Of a stretch of DNA of 64,000 nt, positions 9,613 to 17,449 are shown one piece after another. Made by a program: the position numbers and the translations under genes. The stretch covers positions 372,001 to 436,000 of the forward strand of contig NZ_JAHKKG010000005.1 of the NCBI RefSeq assembly GCF_018829635.1, read 5' to 3'. A model generated the notes under the pieces. The model made no database searches. It had not been told where the DNA came from and was given only the letters and a program-made list of their open reading frames with translations. Position 1 is the stretch's first letter. Every line of letters begins with the position of its first letter. This DNA comes from Paractinoplanes bogorensis. GTDB taxonomy: Bacteria > Actinomycetota > Actinomycetes > Mycobacteriales > Micromonosporaceae.

Positions 9613-10269
9613 TCAGTGAGCGTTCTGGCGGAGCCGTTCCAGGCCGTCGAGCAGCAGGTCCAGAGTAAACTCGAACTCGGTCTGGCTGTCGCACCAGCCC
9701 AGCGTGGGATCGCCCGCGTCGTGGATCTCGGACGCGACCATCGCGGTGATGTGCGGCAGGGCGGCGGCCATCGCCTCCAGGTCGGCGTCGGTCTTGTCGC
9801 CGCCCGCGTCCGGACTGAAGACCTCTTGCACGAAGCCGAGCGGCATGCTGCCGAACGCGTGCAGCGCCCGGTGGGCCAGGTGGTAGGAGAAGCCGCCCGC
9901 GACCAGCGTGGCCAGGATGCCGTCGTAGTAGGCGAACACCGACGGCGGGACCGAGCGGCCGGCCGCGATCAGCCCGGGCGCCCACGGGTGGCGCAGCATC
10001 ACCGCGCGGGCGGCCAGGAACTGCCCGCGCAGCCGGGCCCGCCAGTCGTCCACATCGGGCGGTGTGCCGAGGAATTCGGCCAGCACCGTCTCGACGACCC
10101 CGTCGAGCAGGGCCTGCTTCGCGGGCAGGTGGTGGTAGAGCGACATCGCCTCCACCCCGAGGTCGGCCGCCAGCCGCCGCATCGTCAACGCGGCGATGCC
10201 CTCCCGGTCGGCCAGCGCCACGGCCGCGGTCAGCACGCGGTCGCGGCTCAGCGGAGTCCTTGTTGCCAC
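9613..10269 (-). CDS. TetR-family transcriptional regulator
   Basis: 218 aa from GTG 10269. The N-terminal helix-turn-helix is classic TetR (VALADREGIAALTMRRLAA, then LGVEAMSLYHHLPAKQALLD) and the C-terminal ligand-binding part resembles the TetR_C class seen in tetracycline-type repressors (LRGQFLAARAVMLRHPWAPG). It is divergent from the DUF4386 membrane protein gene at 10323, with only 53 bp between start codons, and that gap carries two copies of a palindromic site, so it most likely represses both genes. The inducer is unknown. Confidence 0.93.
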   Translation of the reverse strand: MATRTPLSRDRVLTAAVALADREGIAALTMRRLAADLGVEAMSLYHHLPAKQALLDGVVETVLAEFLGTPPDVDDWRARLRGQFLAARAVMLRHPWAPGLIAAGRSVPPSVFAYYDGILATLVAGGFSYHLAHRALHAFGSMPLGFVQEVFSPDAGGDKTDADLEAMAAALPHITAMVASEIHDAGDPTLGWCDSQTEFEFTLDLLLDGLERLRQNAH

Positions 10270-10276
10270 CGGCCGA

Positions 10277-10310
10277 CCTTACAACGTATGGTGAGCCTTA
10301 CAACGTAAGG
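10277..10310. promoter_or_regulatory. paired TetR operator
   Basis: Two dyads: CCTTACAACGTATGG (10277-10291, one mismatch) and CCTTACAACGTAAGG (10296-10310, perfect around a central AAC). Their centres are 19 bp apart, close to two helical turns, so two dimers could bind side by side. They lie in the tiny divergent gap between tetR and the DUF4386 gene and would block both promoters. The GGAGGG ribosome site of the downstream gene follows directly at 10313. Confidence 0.8.
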
Positions 10311-10322
10311 TTGGAGGGTGTC

Positions 10323-10991
10323 ATGATCCGTACGGCCCGCGTCACCGGGCTCCTCTATCTCGGGCTCGCCGTGTGCGGTGGGCTCGGCTTCCTGCTCGTC
10401 CGGCCGCAACTGTTCGATGCCGGCGACCCCGCGGCGACGCTGGCCAACCTGGTCGCGCACGAGTCGCTGGCCCGGGCCGGCGTCGTCCTCGAACTGCTCA
10501 CCGTGCTCACTCAGGCGCTGGCCGCGGTCTGGTTCTTCCGGCTGTTCCGCGCGGCGTCCCCGGTCGCGGCGGGCGAGATCGCCGCGTTCGGCCTGGCCAA
10601 CGCGTTCGCCATCCTGACCAGTGCGGCCCTGCTGGGCACCGCGCTGTCGGTCGCCGAGAGCCCGTACGGCGATGCGGCCGCCACGGTCCAGACCCTCTAT
10701 CTGGCGAGCGGGCAACTCTGGAGTGCCGGCGGCATCTTCTTCGGCCTGTGGCTGATCCCGATGGGGTGGTGCGTGCTGCGCTCGGCGATGCCACGCGCCC
10801 TGGGCTGGACGCTCATCGGCGGCGGCGCCGGCTACGTGCTGAACGCCTTCCTGCTGTACGTCCTCCCGGACGCGGGCACGGTCCTCGACGTGCTCGTCGT
10901 CCCGGCCACCGTGGGCGAGTTCTGGATGATCGGCTACCTGCTGATCCGCGGAGCCGGCCGCACCCGCGAAGTGGCGCTCGCGGCGGCGTGA
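10323..10991 (+). CDS. DUF4386 integral membrane protein
   Basis: 222 aa from ATG 10323. About six transmembrane segments and a pattern typical of DUF4386 (ARVTGLLYLGLAVCGGLGFL near the N-terminus, then FGLANAFAILTSAALLGTAL and WSAGGIFFGLWLIPMGWCVL). The family has no known biochemical role; members are often regulated by an adjacent TetR protein, as here. The last 58 bp overlap, on the opposite strand, the 3' end of the lipoprotein gene at 10934-11542. Confidence 0.87.
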   Translation: MIRTARVTGLLYLGLAVCGGLGFLLVRPQLFDAGDPAATLANLVAHESLARAGVVLELLTVLTQALAAVWFFRLFRAASPVAAGEIAAFGLANAFAILTSAALLGTALSVAESPYGDAAATVQTLYLASGQLWSAGGIFFGLWLIPMGWCVLRSAMPRALGWTLIGGGAGYVLNAFLLYVLPDAGTVLDVLVVPATVGEFWMIGYLLIRGAGRTREVALAAA

Positions 10992-11542
10992 GGCACGGCG
11001 CGCCACGGGCTCACGGCGAAACTGCCGGTGCTGCCCAGATCGAGCCCGGCCTCCGGGGTGAGGACGACGGCCGGGCGGCCGGGCTGCGGGGCCACCTCGA
11101 GCCGGGTGGCGGTCACGGGCGATTTCCGTACGTCGTCGTAGGTGTTGCGCCACACGACGGCTGTCTGGGCCCGCTCGCCCGGCTGCAGCACGATCGGCTC
11201 GGGCGCGCGGTCGTGACCGGGCATGCCGGGGGCGATCGAGCCGGTGCCCCGGATCATCGTGACGTCGAGCGGTTCTCCGCGCGCGGACAGCGCCCGGATC
11301 TCCGGATAACCGTCGAGGGTGTACGGCGTACCGGAGCAATTGGTCAGATAGAGGCCCTGTGCGGCCAGGCTCATGGCCGCGTTGACGGTGCCGAGTTCCA
11401 GGAGCGGGCACGCCGGTGCGGCGGAGGAGGCGGAAGCGGTCGGCGATGGATCGGAGCGGGTGGCGCCGTCCGCGTACGAGAGCGGTGGGGAACAGCCGGC
11501 CAGCACCAGTGCCGCCAAGGCCGGCCACGCACGTCTGGTCAT
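10934..11542 (-). CDS. DUF4232-like lipoprotein
   Basis: 202 aa from ATG 11542. Signal and lipobox at the start (MTRRAWPALAALVLAGC, LAG-C), a Ser/Thr/Ala-rich linker, then a single beta-sandwich-like domain with the pattern of DUF4232 (AAQGLYLTNCSGTPYTLDGY, VLQPGERAQTAVVWRNTYDD). These are surface lipoproteins of actinobacteria with no assigned function. The 3' end overlaps the DUF4386 gene by 58 bp in convergent orientation. The last 20 residues are Arg/Ala-rich and may be a read-on after a lost stop. Confidence 0.78.
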   Translation of the reverse strand: MTRRAWPALAALVLAGCSPPLSYADGATRSDPSPTASASSAAPACPLLELGTVNAAMSLAAQGLYLTNCSGTPYTLDGYPEIRALSARGEPLDVTMIRGTGSIAPGMPGHDRAPEPIVLQPGERAQTAVVWRNTYDDVRKSPVTATRLEVAPQPGRPAVVLTPEAGLDLGSTGSFAVSPWRAVPHAAASATSRVRPAPRISR

Positions 11543-11607
11543 CGCGGCGAACGATAGCGGGCCGGTGCACGCTGCGCTCGAGGGCGCGAACCCCTAAGGT
11601 GGGCCGC

Positions 11608-12378
11608 GTGTTGCTCAAAGCGGAGCCCATGCGTGTCCTCGGCGATCCCGACGAGCCCCGGCTGACGTTCTCCGACGAGGAGAGCGAGACCAGCCGTGAG
11701 CGTTTCCTGCTCGTCGACGGCAAACCCGCGTTCGAGTTGTCCTTCTGGTGCGGCACGTGCCAGATCCTGTTCCAGCGGCAGCAGGGCTCGACCGAGACGT
11801 TCTCGGCCGAGGGCGACGATCCGGTCGAGGCGTTCGGCGGGCTGCTGCCGCGCGGCGACTATCAGCCGCTGCTGCTCGAGATCCGGCCGCGGCTGGTGCA
11901 GCCGAGCGGTCCCGGTGACTACTTCGCCGAGGAACAGGTGGCGACCTGGGGGCTGGAGTCGTTCTGGGGTCTGCCGGTCTATCCGCGGACGCCGTATTAC
12001 CGCACCTTCGAGACCGCCGTCGACCCCGACGCGCACCTGTACGAGTTCGTCGTCCCGATGGTGCCGCCGTCGTGGAACGAGCGGGCCCAGGTCGACAAGT
12101 ACATCGCCGAGCCCGGGGCGGACCCGATCGTCGCCGTCTCGGTCCTCGACGTCAGCCGGCCCGCCTCCGACGACGTCAGCGACTACTACACCCACTGGGC
12201 GCTGACCCACTTCCTGCTCGACGGCCACCACCGGCTGCAGGCGGCGGCCGAGACAGATTTTCCCGTACGCCTCCTGTCCCTGCTCGCCGTCGACTTCGGC
12301 ACCGCGGCGCAATCGTTGGTGGCCCGCATCCCCGGTTTGCGAGCCCAGGACCCGCAGCCCCGCACCCCGGCCGCCTGA
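11608..12378 (+). CDS. uncharacterised protein, ParB-like DGHHR motif near C-terminus
   Basis: 256 aa from GTG 11608, chosen because AAGGTGGG sits five bases upstream; ATG 11629 is the alternative. The protein is soluble and acidic. Two local motifs stand out: FWCGTCQILFQRQQG near residue 45 (a CxxC pair that could bind zinc) and FLLDGHHRLQAAAE near residue 210, which looks like the ParB/sulfiredoxin-type DGHHR loop. The middle is rich in aromatic residues. I cannot assign a family or a function. It stands alone upstream of a zone of gene remnants. Confidence 0.7.
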   Translation: MLLKAEPMRVLGDPDEPRLTFSDEESETSRERFLLVDGKPAFELSFWCGTCQILFQRQQGSTETFSAEGDDPVEAFGGLLPRGDYQPLLLEIRPRLVQPSGPGDYFAEEQVATWGLESFWGLPVYPRTPYYRTFETAVDPDAHLYEFVVPMVPPSWNERAQVDKYIAEPGADPIVAVSVLDVSRPASDDVSDYYTHWALTHFLLDGHHRLQAAAETDFPVRLLSLLAVDFGTAAQSLVARIPGLRAQDPQPRTPAA

Positions 12379-12436
12379 GCTGGTCCTCTCAGCGCCGGGG
12401 CCGCGTTGATCGCGTGGGTTCCGGCCGCGCTCACCG

Positions 12437-12544
12437 TGCTGGCGCCTGCTCGCCCGCGCGGCCGTCCGGCGCGCCCTCGACCGGGTCACCGGGGTGGTGC
12501 TCATCGGCCTCGGCGTTCGCCTCGCGGTGACCGCTGCCCGCTGA
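12437..12544 (+). pseudogene. 3' remnant of a LysE/RhtB-family exporter gene
   Basis: About 35 codons ending at TGA 12542-12544 read WRLLARAAVRRALDRVTGVV followed by a LIGLGVRLA-type end, a near-textbook C-terminal helix of LysE/RhtB amino acid exporters (RRxLDRxTGxVLIGLGxRLA). Nothing upstream extends it: the frame before about 12437 no longer resembles the family, and no start is present. It is a decayed fragment of a gene whose 5' portion has been lost. Confidence 0.7.
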
Positions 12545-12835
12545 CGTCTGTTTCAGTGGAGGCGAGGCGGTCGACCGTGCGGGCGATCAGGTAAAGGGTG
12601 ACGGCGTTCAGGCAGTGCCACAGCCAGTGCGTGCCGAGGGGCAGGGTCGCGCACAGCGGCTCGTCGAGGGTGCGGGCGGTCAGCACAGGCCGACCACGCC
12701 GAGCAGGACCGGGAGCGGCCGGATACCACCGCGGGCCAGCAGGAGGACGGCGGCGATCAGGAACGCGGCGTTGGACACGGCGTTGAGTGGTTCGCCCCCA
12801 AGGCCTGGTCCGAGGCGTTCGCAGTAGGCGTCCAC
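12501..12835 (-). pseudogene. internally deleted ceramidase-like membrane protein gene
   Basis: Two pieces of one family lie side by side in different frames. The first (from GTG 12835) reads VDAYCERLGPG, then EPLNAVSNAAFLIAAVLLLA, the N-terminus of the actinobacterial ceramidase-like family. It stops after VVGLC. One frame over, the DNA continues LTARTLDEPLC, LPLGTHWLWHCLNAVTLYL, which is the family's last helix pair. The middle of the protein (by memory of the family, over 100 residues with the catalytic histidines) is missing. A deletion plus frameshift is the simplest explanation. Its 3' end overlaps the LysE remnant. Confidence 0.72.
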
Positions 12836-12891
12836 CGGCCGGACGCTAACGGGCCTCGATGAACGGTAGGCGGCACCACTACGATCGCGGA

Positions 12892-14421
12892 GTGACAACG
12901 GCCACCCTGGAGAACGAGCCGGCGACGAAACCCGGCGTTCCGGACATCGTCCGTCGGCGCCTGCGGACGCTCGACGACTGGCTCAACCCCTACTCGTGGC
13001 TGGTCACCGGCCTGATCGTGGTGATCGCGGCGCTGCTGCGGTTCCCGGGGCTGACCGACCGCAAGGGCTACATCTTCGACGAGGTGTACTACCCGACCGA
13101 CGCGTGGGACATGCTGCAGCACGGCGTCGAGTGGGACGAGAAGACCAACGGCCCGGCGTACGTGGTGCACCCACCGCTCGGGAAATGGCTGATCGCGGCG
13201 GGCGAGGCGGTGTTCGGCAACAACGAGCTCGGCTGGCGCGTGCCGACCGCGGTCGCGGGCACGCTCATGATCCTGATCCTGGTCCGGGTGGCCTACCGGC
13301 TCTTCCACTCGGTGCTGCTCGCGGGCACGGCCGGGCTGCTGATGGCGCTCGACGGCTTCCAGCTGGTGCTGTCGCGGACGTCGCTGCTCGACATCTTCCT
13401 CGGCCTGTTCGTGCTGGCCACGTTCGCGGCGCTGGTGCTCGACCGCGACCACTACCGGCGGCGGCTGAGACGCTCGCTCGAAGCGACCGGCGAGGCGAAC
13501 CTGCGGATCGTGCCGTGGTGGCTGCTCGTCTCGGGGGTGCTGTTCGGGCTGGCCTGCGGCGTGAAGTGGAGCGCGCTGTTCTTCCTGCCGTTCTTCGGGG
13601 GCCTCGCGGTGGTCTGGCGATGGCAGGCGCGCCGCTCGGCCGGAGTCGCGCGGCCGATCATGTCGGGGCTGCCCGGCGACATCGGCTGGGGGATCGCGAG
13701 TGTCGTCCTGACCGTGGTGTTCTACCTGGCCACGTGGACCGGGTGGTTCGTCACCGACACCGGCTACTTCCGGCACTACCGCGAGGCGAACGGGCTGAGC
13801 GAGCCGCCGGTGCTGGGCGCGCTGCTCAACCTGTGGCACTACCACCAGGAGGCGTACGGGTTCCACAGCGGCCTGACCAGCTCACACCCGTACCAGTCGT
13901 GGCCGTGGCAGTGGCTGCTGCTGGGCCGGCCGGTCGCCTTCGACTGGGGCACCCCGAGCGGCTGTGGCGCTCCCAGCTGCGCCAAGGAGATCCTGCTGCT
14001 GGGCACGCCGATCCTGTGGTGGTCGTTCCTGCCCGCGCTGGCCGGCCTGGTCTTCTTCGGCCTGGCCCGGCGCGACTGGCGGGCCTGGGCGATCTTCGTG
14101 CCGGTGGTGGCCGGGCTGCTGCCGTGGTTCTACTACGCGGTCAAGGACAGCCGCACGATGTTCGTCTTCTACGTGATGCCCGCGCTGCCGTTCCTGATCC
14201 TCGCGGTCGTCTACGTGCTCGGCGCGATCATGACACCACCCGAGGGCGTGACCCAGGGCCAGGGGAGAACGGACCGGCAGCTGGTCGGGGCGGTGGTCGT
14301 GGGGGCGTACGTGGCCCTGGTCGCCCTGTGCTTCGCGTACTTCTTCCCGATCTTCGTCAACCACACCATCCCGTACGAGGACTGGTCGGCCCGGATGTGG
14401 TTGGGCAGTCGCTGGATCTAG
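12892..14421 (+). CDS. pmt: dolichyl-phosphate-mannose-protein mannosyltransferase (GT39)
   Basis: 509 aa from GTG 12892 (GCGGA just upstream). A GT-C membrane enzyme with about ten or more transmembrane segments. The first large loop has the catalytic acidic pair (YIFDEVYYPTDAWDM, DE near residue 63), followed by the family motif VHPPLGKWLIAAGE. In actinobacteria Pmt transfers mannose from polyprenyl-phospho-mannose to Ser/Thr of proteins exported through Sec. Usually rsmI is its divergent neighbour; here the upstream side is the decayed LysE/ceramidase zone instead. Confidence 0.94.
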   Translation: MTTATLENEPATKPGVPDIVRRRLRTLDDWLNPYSWLVTGLIVVIAALLRFPGLTDRKGYIFDEVYYPTDAWDMLQHGVEWDEKTNGPAYVVHPPLGKWLIAAGEAVFGNNELGWRVPTAVAGTLMILILVRVAYRLFHSVLLAGTAGLLMALDGFQLVLSRTSLLDIFLGLFVLATFAALVLDRDHYRRRLRRSLEATGEANLRIVPWWLLVSGVLFGLACGVKWSALFFLPFFGGLAVVWRWQARRSAGVARPIMSGLPGDIGWGIASVVLTVVFYLATWTGWFVTDTGYFRHYREANGLSEPPVLGALLNLWHYHQEAYGFHSGLTSSHPYQSWPWQWLLLGRPVAFDWGTPSGCGAPSCAKEILLLGTPILWWSFLPALAGLVFFGLARRDWRAWAIFVPVVAGLLPWFYYAVKDSRTMFVFYVMPALPFLILAVVYVLGAIMTPPEGVTQGQGRTDRQLVGAVVVGAYVALVALCFAYFFPIFVNHTIPYEDWSARMWLGSRWI

Positions 14422-14559
14422 ATTCCTTTTCCCGTACGCGGCACGGGGTGCCCCGGCTCGTGACCGCCAGGGCCGCCACCCCCCGTTGAATCGGGACACC
14501 CCGTGTGTGTCCAGTGTGCTCGTTCGGCGCCGAAAGGTCCTTAGCGCTCAGCGCACTGG

Positions 14560-14578
14560 GGTGCGCATCGAGCGCACC
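14560..14578. promoter_or_regulatory. perfect inverted repeat upstream of the AraC-family gene
   Basis: GGTGCGC-ATCGA-GCGCACC, about 35 bp before the regulator start at 14613. A looser flanking pair (CCAGTGTGC near 14511 and GCGCACTGG near 14551) repeats the same core. It is well placed for autoregulation; the binding protein is inferred. Confidence 0.4.
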
Positions 14579-14612
14579 GATTCATGTCGATCCCGTATGC
14601 CATCCTGGATTG

Positions 14613-15575
14613 ATGCGGACGGTGTTCGACAGCACCGGTCTCGCCGCCCCCGACCGGCTGGCGGCGTGGGAGAGCGTGACCGCGCAGTCGCTGATCCCGA
14701 CCGAGATCGGCAGTCCGGAGCCGCTGGCCTTCGCGGCCCGGCTCGGCTTCGTCGAGCTGGGCGAGGCCCAGGTCTCGGCCATCTCCTACACATCGCTGTC
14801 GTCGCGCCGCTCACCCCGGCTGATCCGGGCCGCCGACCCCGAGCACTACCAGGTCGCCCTGGTCCGGGCCGGCCGGCAGGGCATCGACCAGAACCGGGCC
14901 AGCGCCCTCGTCGGCTGCGGCGACTTCGTGATCATCGACAGTTCCCAGCAGTTCGAGGCGGTCACCGCGGGCACGTCCGAGTCGGTCATCCTGCAGTTCC
15001 CGAAACGCCTGCTCCCGCTGCCACCGGCGCAGATCGCCCGGCTCAGCGCGGTGTCGATGCCCGGCGGGGCGGGTTTCGGGCGGTTGCTGGCCCAGTTCCT
15101 GACCACCCTGGCCGAAGACCACGACGACTACACCGTGCGCGACACGGAACGCCTGGGCCGCACCGCGGTCGACCTGACCACGGCGATGCTGGCCCATCAC
15201 CTCGAACGGGACGAGCCGCCGCTGCGCTCGCCGTCGCACCTGCTCTACCTGCGAATAGTGGCGTTCGTCGACGACAACCTGCACCAGCCCGGCCTGCGCC
15301 CGGATGCGATCGCGGCGGTGCACGGGATCTCGTTGCGCTACCTGCACCGCATCTTCCAGCAGCACCACCACGCGAGCGTCACCGCCCACATCCGGGCGCG
15401 TCGCCTCGACCGGGCCCGGCGTGAGCTGATCGATCCGCGCTTCGACCACCACACGGTGGCGTCGATCGCGGCCCGGTGCGGCTTCACCCGGCCGTCCGAC
15501 TTCAGCCGGGCGTTCCGCCGCCACACCGGCGTCTCGCCGCACCATTACCGGCTCAACGGCCGGCGGCCGGCCTGA
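14613..15575 (+). CDS. AraC/XylS-family transcriptional regulator
   Basis: 320 aa from ATG 14613; longer frames upstream lack protein-like character. Residues about 15-190 form an AraC_binding_2-type cupin-like sensor domain (SYTSLSSRRSPRLIRAADPE, then QFEAVTAGTSESVILQFPK). The C-terminal 105 residues are the double helix-turn-helix (GISLRYLHRIFQQHHHASVT, then CGFTRPSDFSRAFRRHTGVS). Such proteins control single operons in response to small molecules. The next gene is convergent, so the target may be elsewhere or the gene itself. Confidence 0.93.
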   Translation: MRTVFDSTGLAAPDRLAAWESVTAQSLIPTEIGSPEPLAFAARLGFVELGEAQVSAISYTSLSSRRSPRLIRAADPEHYQVALVRAGRQGIDQNRASALVGCGDFVIIDSSQQFEAVTAGTSESVILQFPKRLLPLPPAQIARLSAVSMPGGAGFGRLLAQFLTTLAEDHDDYTVRDTERLGRTAVDLTTAMLAHHLERDEPPLRSPSHLLYLRIVAFVDDNLHQPGLRPDAIAAVHGISLRYLHRIFQQHHHASVTAHIRARRLDRARRELIDPRFDHHTVASIAARCGFTRPSDFSRAFRRHTGVSPHHYRLNGRRPA

Positions 15576-15604
15576 GCGGGTGCCCGCTCTGCGTATTGAT
15601 GCGG

Positions 15605-15638
15605 TGAGGGGAGGCCCGCACGCGCGAGCCTCCCCTCA
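15605..15638. terminator. bidirectional hairpin between the AraC gene and the amylase operon
   Basis: TGAGGGGAGGC pairs perfectly with GCCTCCCCTCA around a 12-nt loop, between two convergent stop codons (15575 and 15653). The symmetrical position suits termination from both sides. Confidence 0.75.
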
Positions 15639-15652
15639 GGTATCGGAAGGGG

Positions 15653-17440
15653 CTACGAGCGCCAGCTGTCGTTGACCGTCAGCGTGCAGGCGGAGCCGGT
15701 GTTCAGGGTGCGGTTGGCGCCGGACTCCCAGGCGACTGTCGAGCCGTTCTTCTTCACGTACTTGTACTCGACGGCCGTGTTCGCGGGCAGGTTCACCGTG
15801 CCGCGCCAGACCGGGTACGTCGCCGACGACAGGGCCACGCCGCCGCTGGTGTTCCAGTTCGACAGTTCGGAACGGTTGCCGAGCACGAACACGTTCTCGC
15901 CCCACACCGTGGTGGTGTTCGACGCGAACGTCACCGCGACCGTGGTGCAACCCGAAGGCGGGGGCGTGGTGGTGCCGCCGCCCGTGGTGCGGGCGTTGAT
16001 GTGCAGCGCGACCATCCCGTTGGCGGGCACGGTGGCGGTGAACTGGCCCGAGGCGTTGACGGTGTACGTCGTACCGGAGCAGGAATTTGATGTGTAGTCA
16101 CCGTTGGCCACGTCGCAGTACGTGCCGGCCGGCAGTGACGTGCTGAAGGTGCGGTTGAGCGAACCGCCCCGGTTGAAGACGGCGTACGCGTTGGAGCCGC
16201 GCCCGAACGCGATCTGGTTGCTGCCGTTCGACCACCAGTTGGTCAGGCCGGTCCCGTACGACGCGTTGTGGAACCCGACCATGTTGGCCGTCGTGCGCCA
16301 CCGGTGCTCACACGCCCAGCCGGACGAGCAGTTGACCGCCGTGGTGGTGCCGTTCGAGCTCGCCGGCGGACCCGCCTCGGGATTCGAGAACGTGAAGGAC
16401 GACATGACCGAGGGCGTCCCGTACGGATAGGCCAGCATGAACGCCTCGGACAGCGCATAGGTCGTGCCGTCCTTGTACGTCAGCTTCGCCCGCCCGTTGC
16501 GCTGCGTGTCGTGGTTGTCGATGAACGCCACCGCGTCCCCGCTGGCCAGCAGCATCTGACCCGACGTGTTCTGCAGATTGGACAGGTTGCCGTCACGGAA
16601 CGCGTTGCCGACCACGTCGCCGTAGCGGAACTCGGTCACGTCGCCGATGCCGGTGTACTCCGACGGCGACGGCTCTCCGGCCCCGCCCTCGATCGTCTCC
16701 TGGAAGATGTACGGCGTGCCGTTCAGCCGCGAATAGATGTTCTGCAGGTCGGCCACCGGCATGTGCTTGGCCGCGTCGACCCGGAACCCGTCGACGCCCA
16801 GACTGATAAGATCATTGAGATAGGCGACGAGCTTTCCCCGTACGTACTCGGCCTCGGTCTTGAGGTCGGACAGGTCGACCAGCTCGCAGTTCTGGATCTC
16901 CCAGCGGTCACCCCAGTTGGCGATGTCGTCGTTGCCGTTGCGGCCGCAGTGGTGGAAGTCGTCGTTACCGAACGGAACGGCCGGGTATGAGTAGTGACTG
17001 TAGGTGGAGCCCGCCGACCCGGTGCCCGTCGAAGCGCCGCCGGCCATGTGGTTGATCACCGCGTCGACGTAGATCTTCACGCCGGCCGCGTGGCAGGTGC
17101 TGACCATGTTGGCGAACGCCGCCCTGTCGCCGCGCCGGGTCACCAGCTGGTAGCTGACCGGCTGGTAGTCCTGCCACCACGGGTAACCGGCGCCGGGCAG
17201 CACGACGTGCTCCTGCGGCGGCGACACCTGGACGCCACCGAAGCCCTTGGGGCCGAGCACGTTGGTGCACTCGGACGCGATCGACGCCCACGGCCATTCG
17301 AAGAGGTGGACGATCACGTCCTTGGGGCCGGGGTTGGCGTCCGCCTTGGCGTCGGCCTGCTGGGGACGGCCGACGACCACGACCGCGATCAGCGCCGCCA
17401 TCAGGCCCACTATCAGCGGGGCGATCCGTCTCATCTTCAT
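15653..17440 (-). CDS. secreted alpha-amylase, GH13 with C-terminal CBM20
   Basis: 595 aa from ATG 17440. Signal peptide (MKMRRIAPLIVGLMAALIAV), GH13 catalytic barrel (about 40-400) with nucleophile DGFRVDAAKH (Asp near 219), acid/base FQETIEGG and third Asp in FIDNHDTQ, an all-beta C-domain, a Gly/Pro/Thr linker and a CBM20 starch-binding module (about 500-595, ending in the typical VNDSWR). It cleaves internal alpha-1,4 bonds of starch outside the cell. Second gene of a two-gene operon: its AGGAG site overlaps the stop of the upstream amylase. It resembles streptomycete alpha-amylases. Confidence 0.96.
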   Translation of the reverse strand: MKMRRIAPLIVGLMAALIAVVVVGRPQQADAKADANPGPKDVIVHLFEWPWASIASECTNVLGPKGFGGVQVSPPQEHVVLPGAGYPWWQDYQPVSYQLVTRRGDRAAFANMVSTCHAAGVKIYVDAVINHMAGGASTGTGSAGSTYSHYSYPAVPFGNDDFHHCGRNGNDDIANWGDRWEIQNCELVDLSDLKTEAEYVRGKLVAYLNDLISLGVDGFRVDAAKHMPVADLQNIYSRLNGTPYIFQETIEGGAGEPSPSEYTGIGDVTEFRYGDVVGNAFRDGNLSNLQNTSGQMLLASGDAVAFIDNHDTQRNGRAKLTYKDGTTYALSEAFMLAYPYGTPSVMSSFTFSNPEAGPPASSNGTTTAVNCSSGWACEHRWRTTANMVGFHNASYGTGLTNWWSNGSNQIAFGRGSNAYAVFNRGGSLNRTFSTSLPAGTYCDVANGDYTSNSCSGTTYTVNASGQFTATVPANGMVALHINARTTGGGTTTPPPSGCTTVAVTFASNTTTVWGENVFVLGNRSELSNWNTSGGVALSSATYPVWRGTVNLPANTAVEYKYVKKNGSTVAWESGANRTLNTGSACTLTVNDSWRS

Positions 17441-17449
17441 TGATGCTCC

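Noticed and set aside
12680..12898. An intact 72-residue membrane protein
   Set aside because: Its sequence is only the start of a ceramidase-like family, and the family's last helices continue in another frame just downstream.
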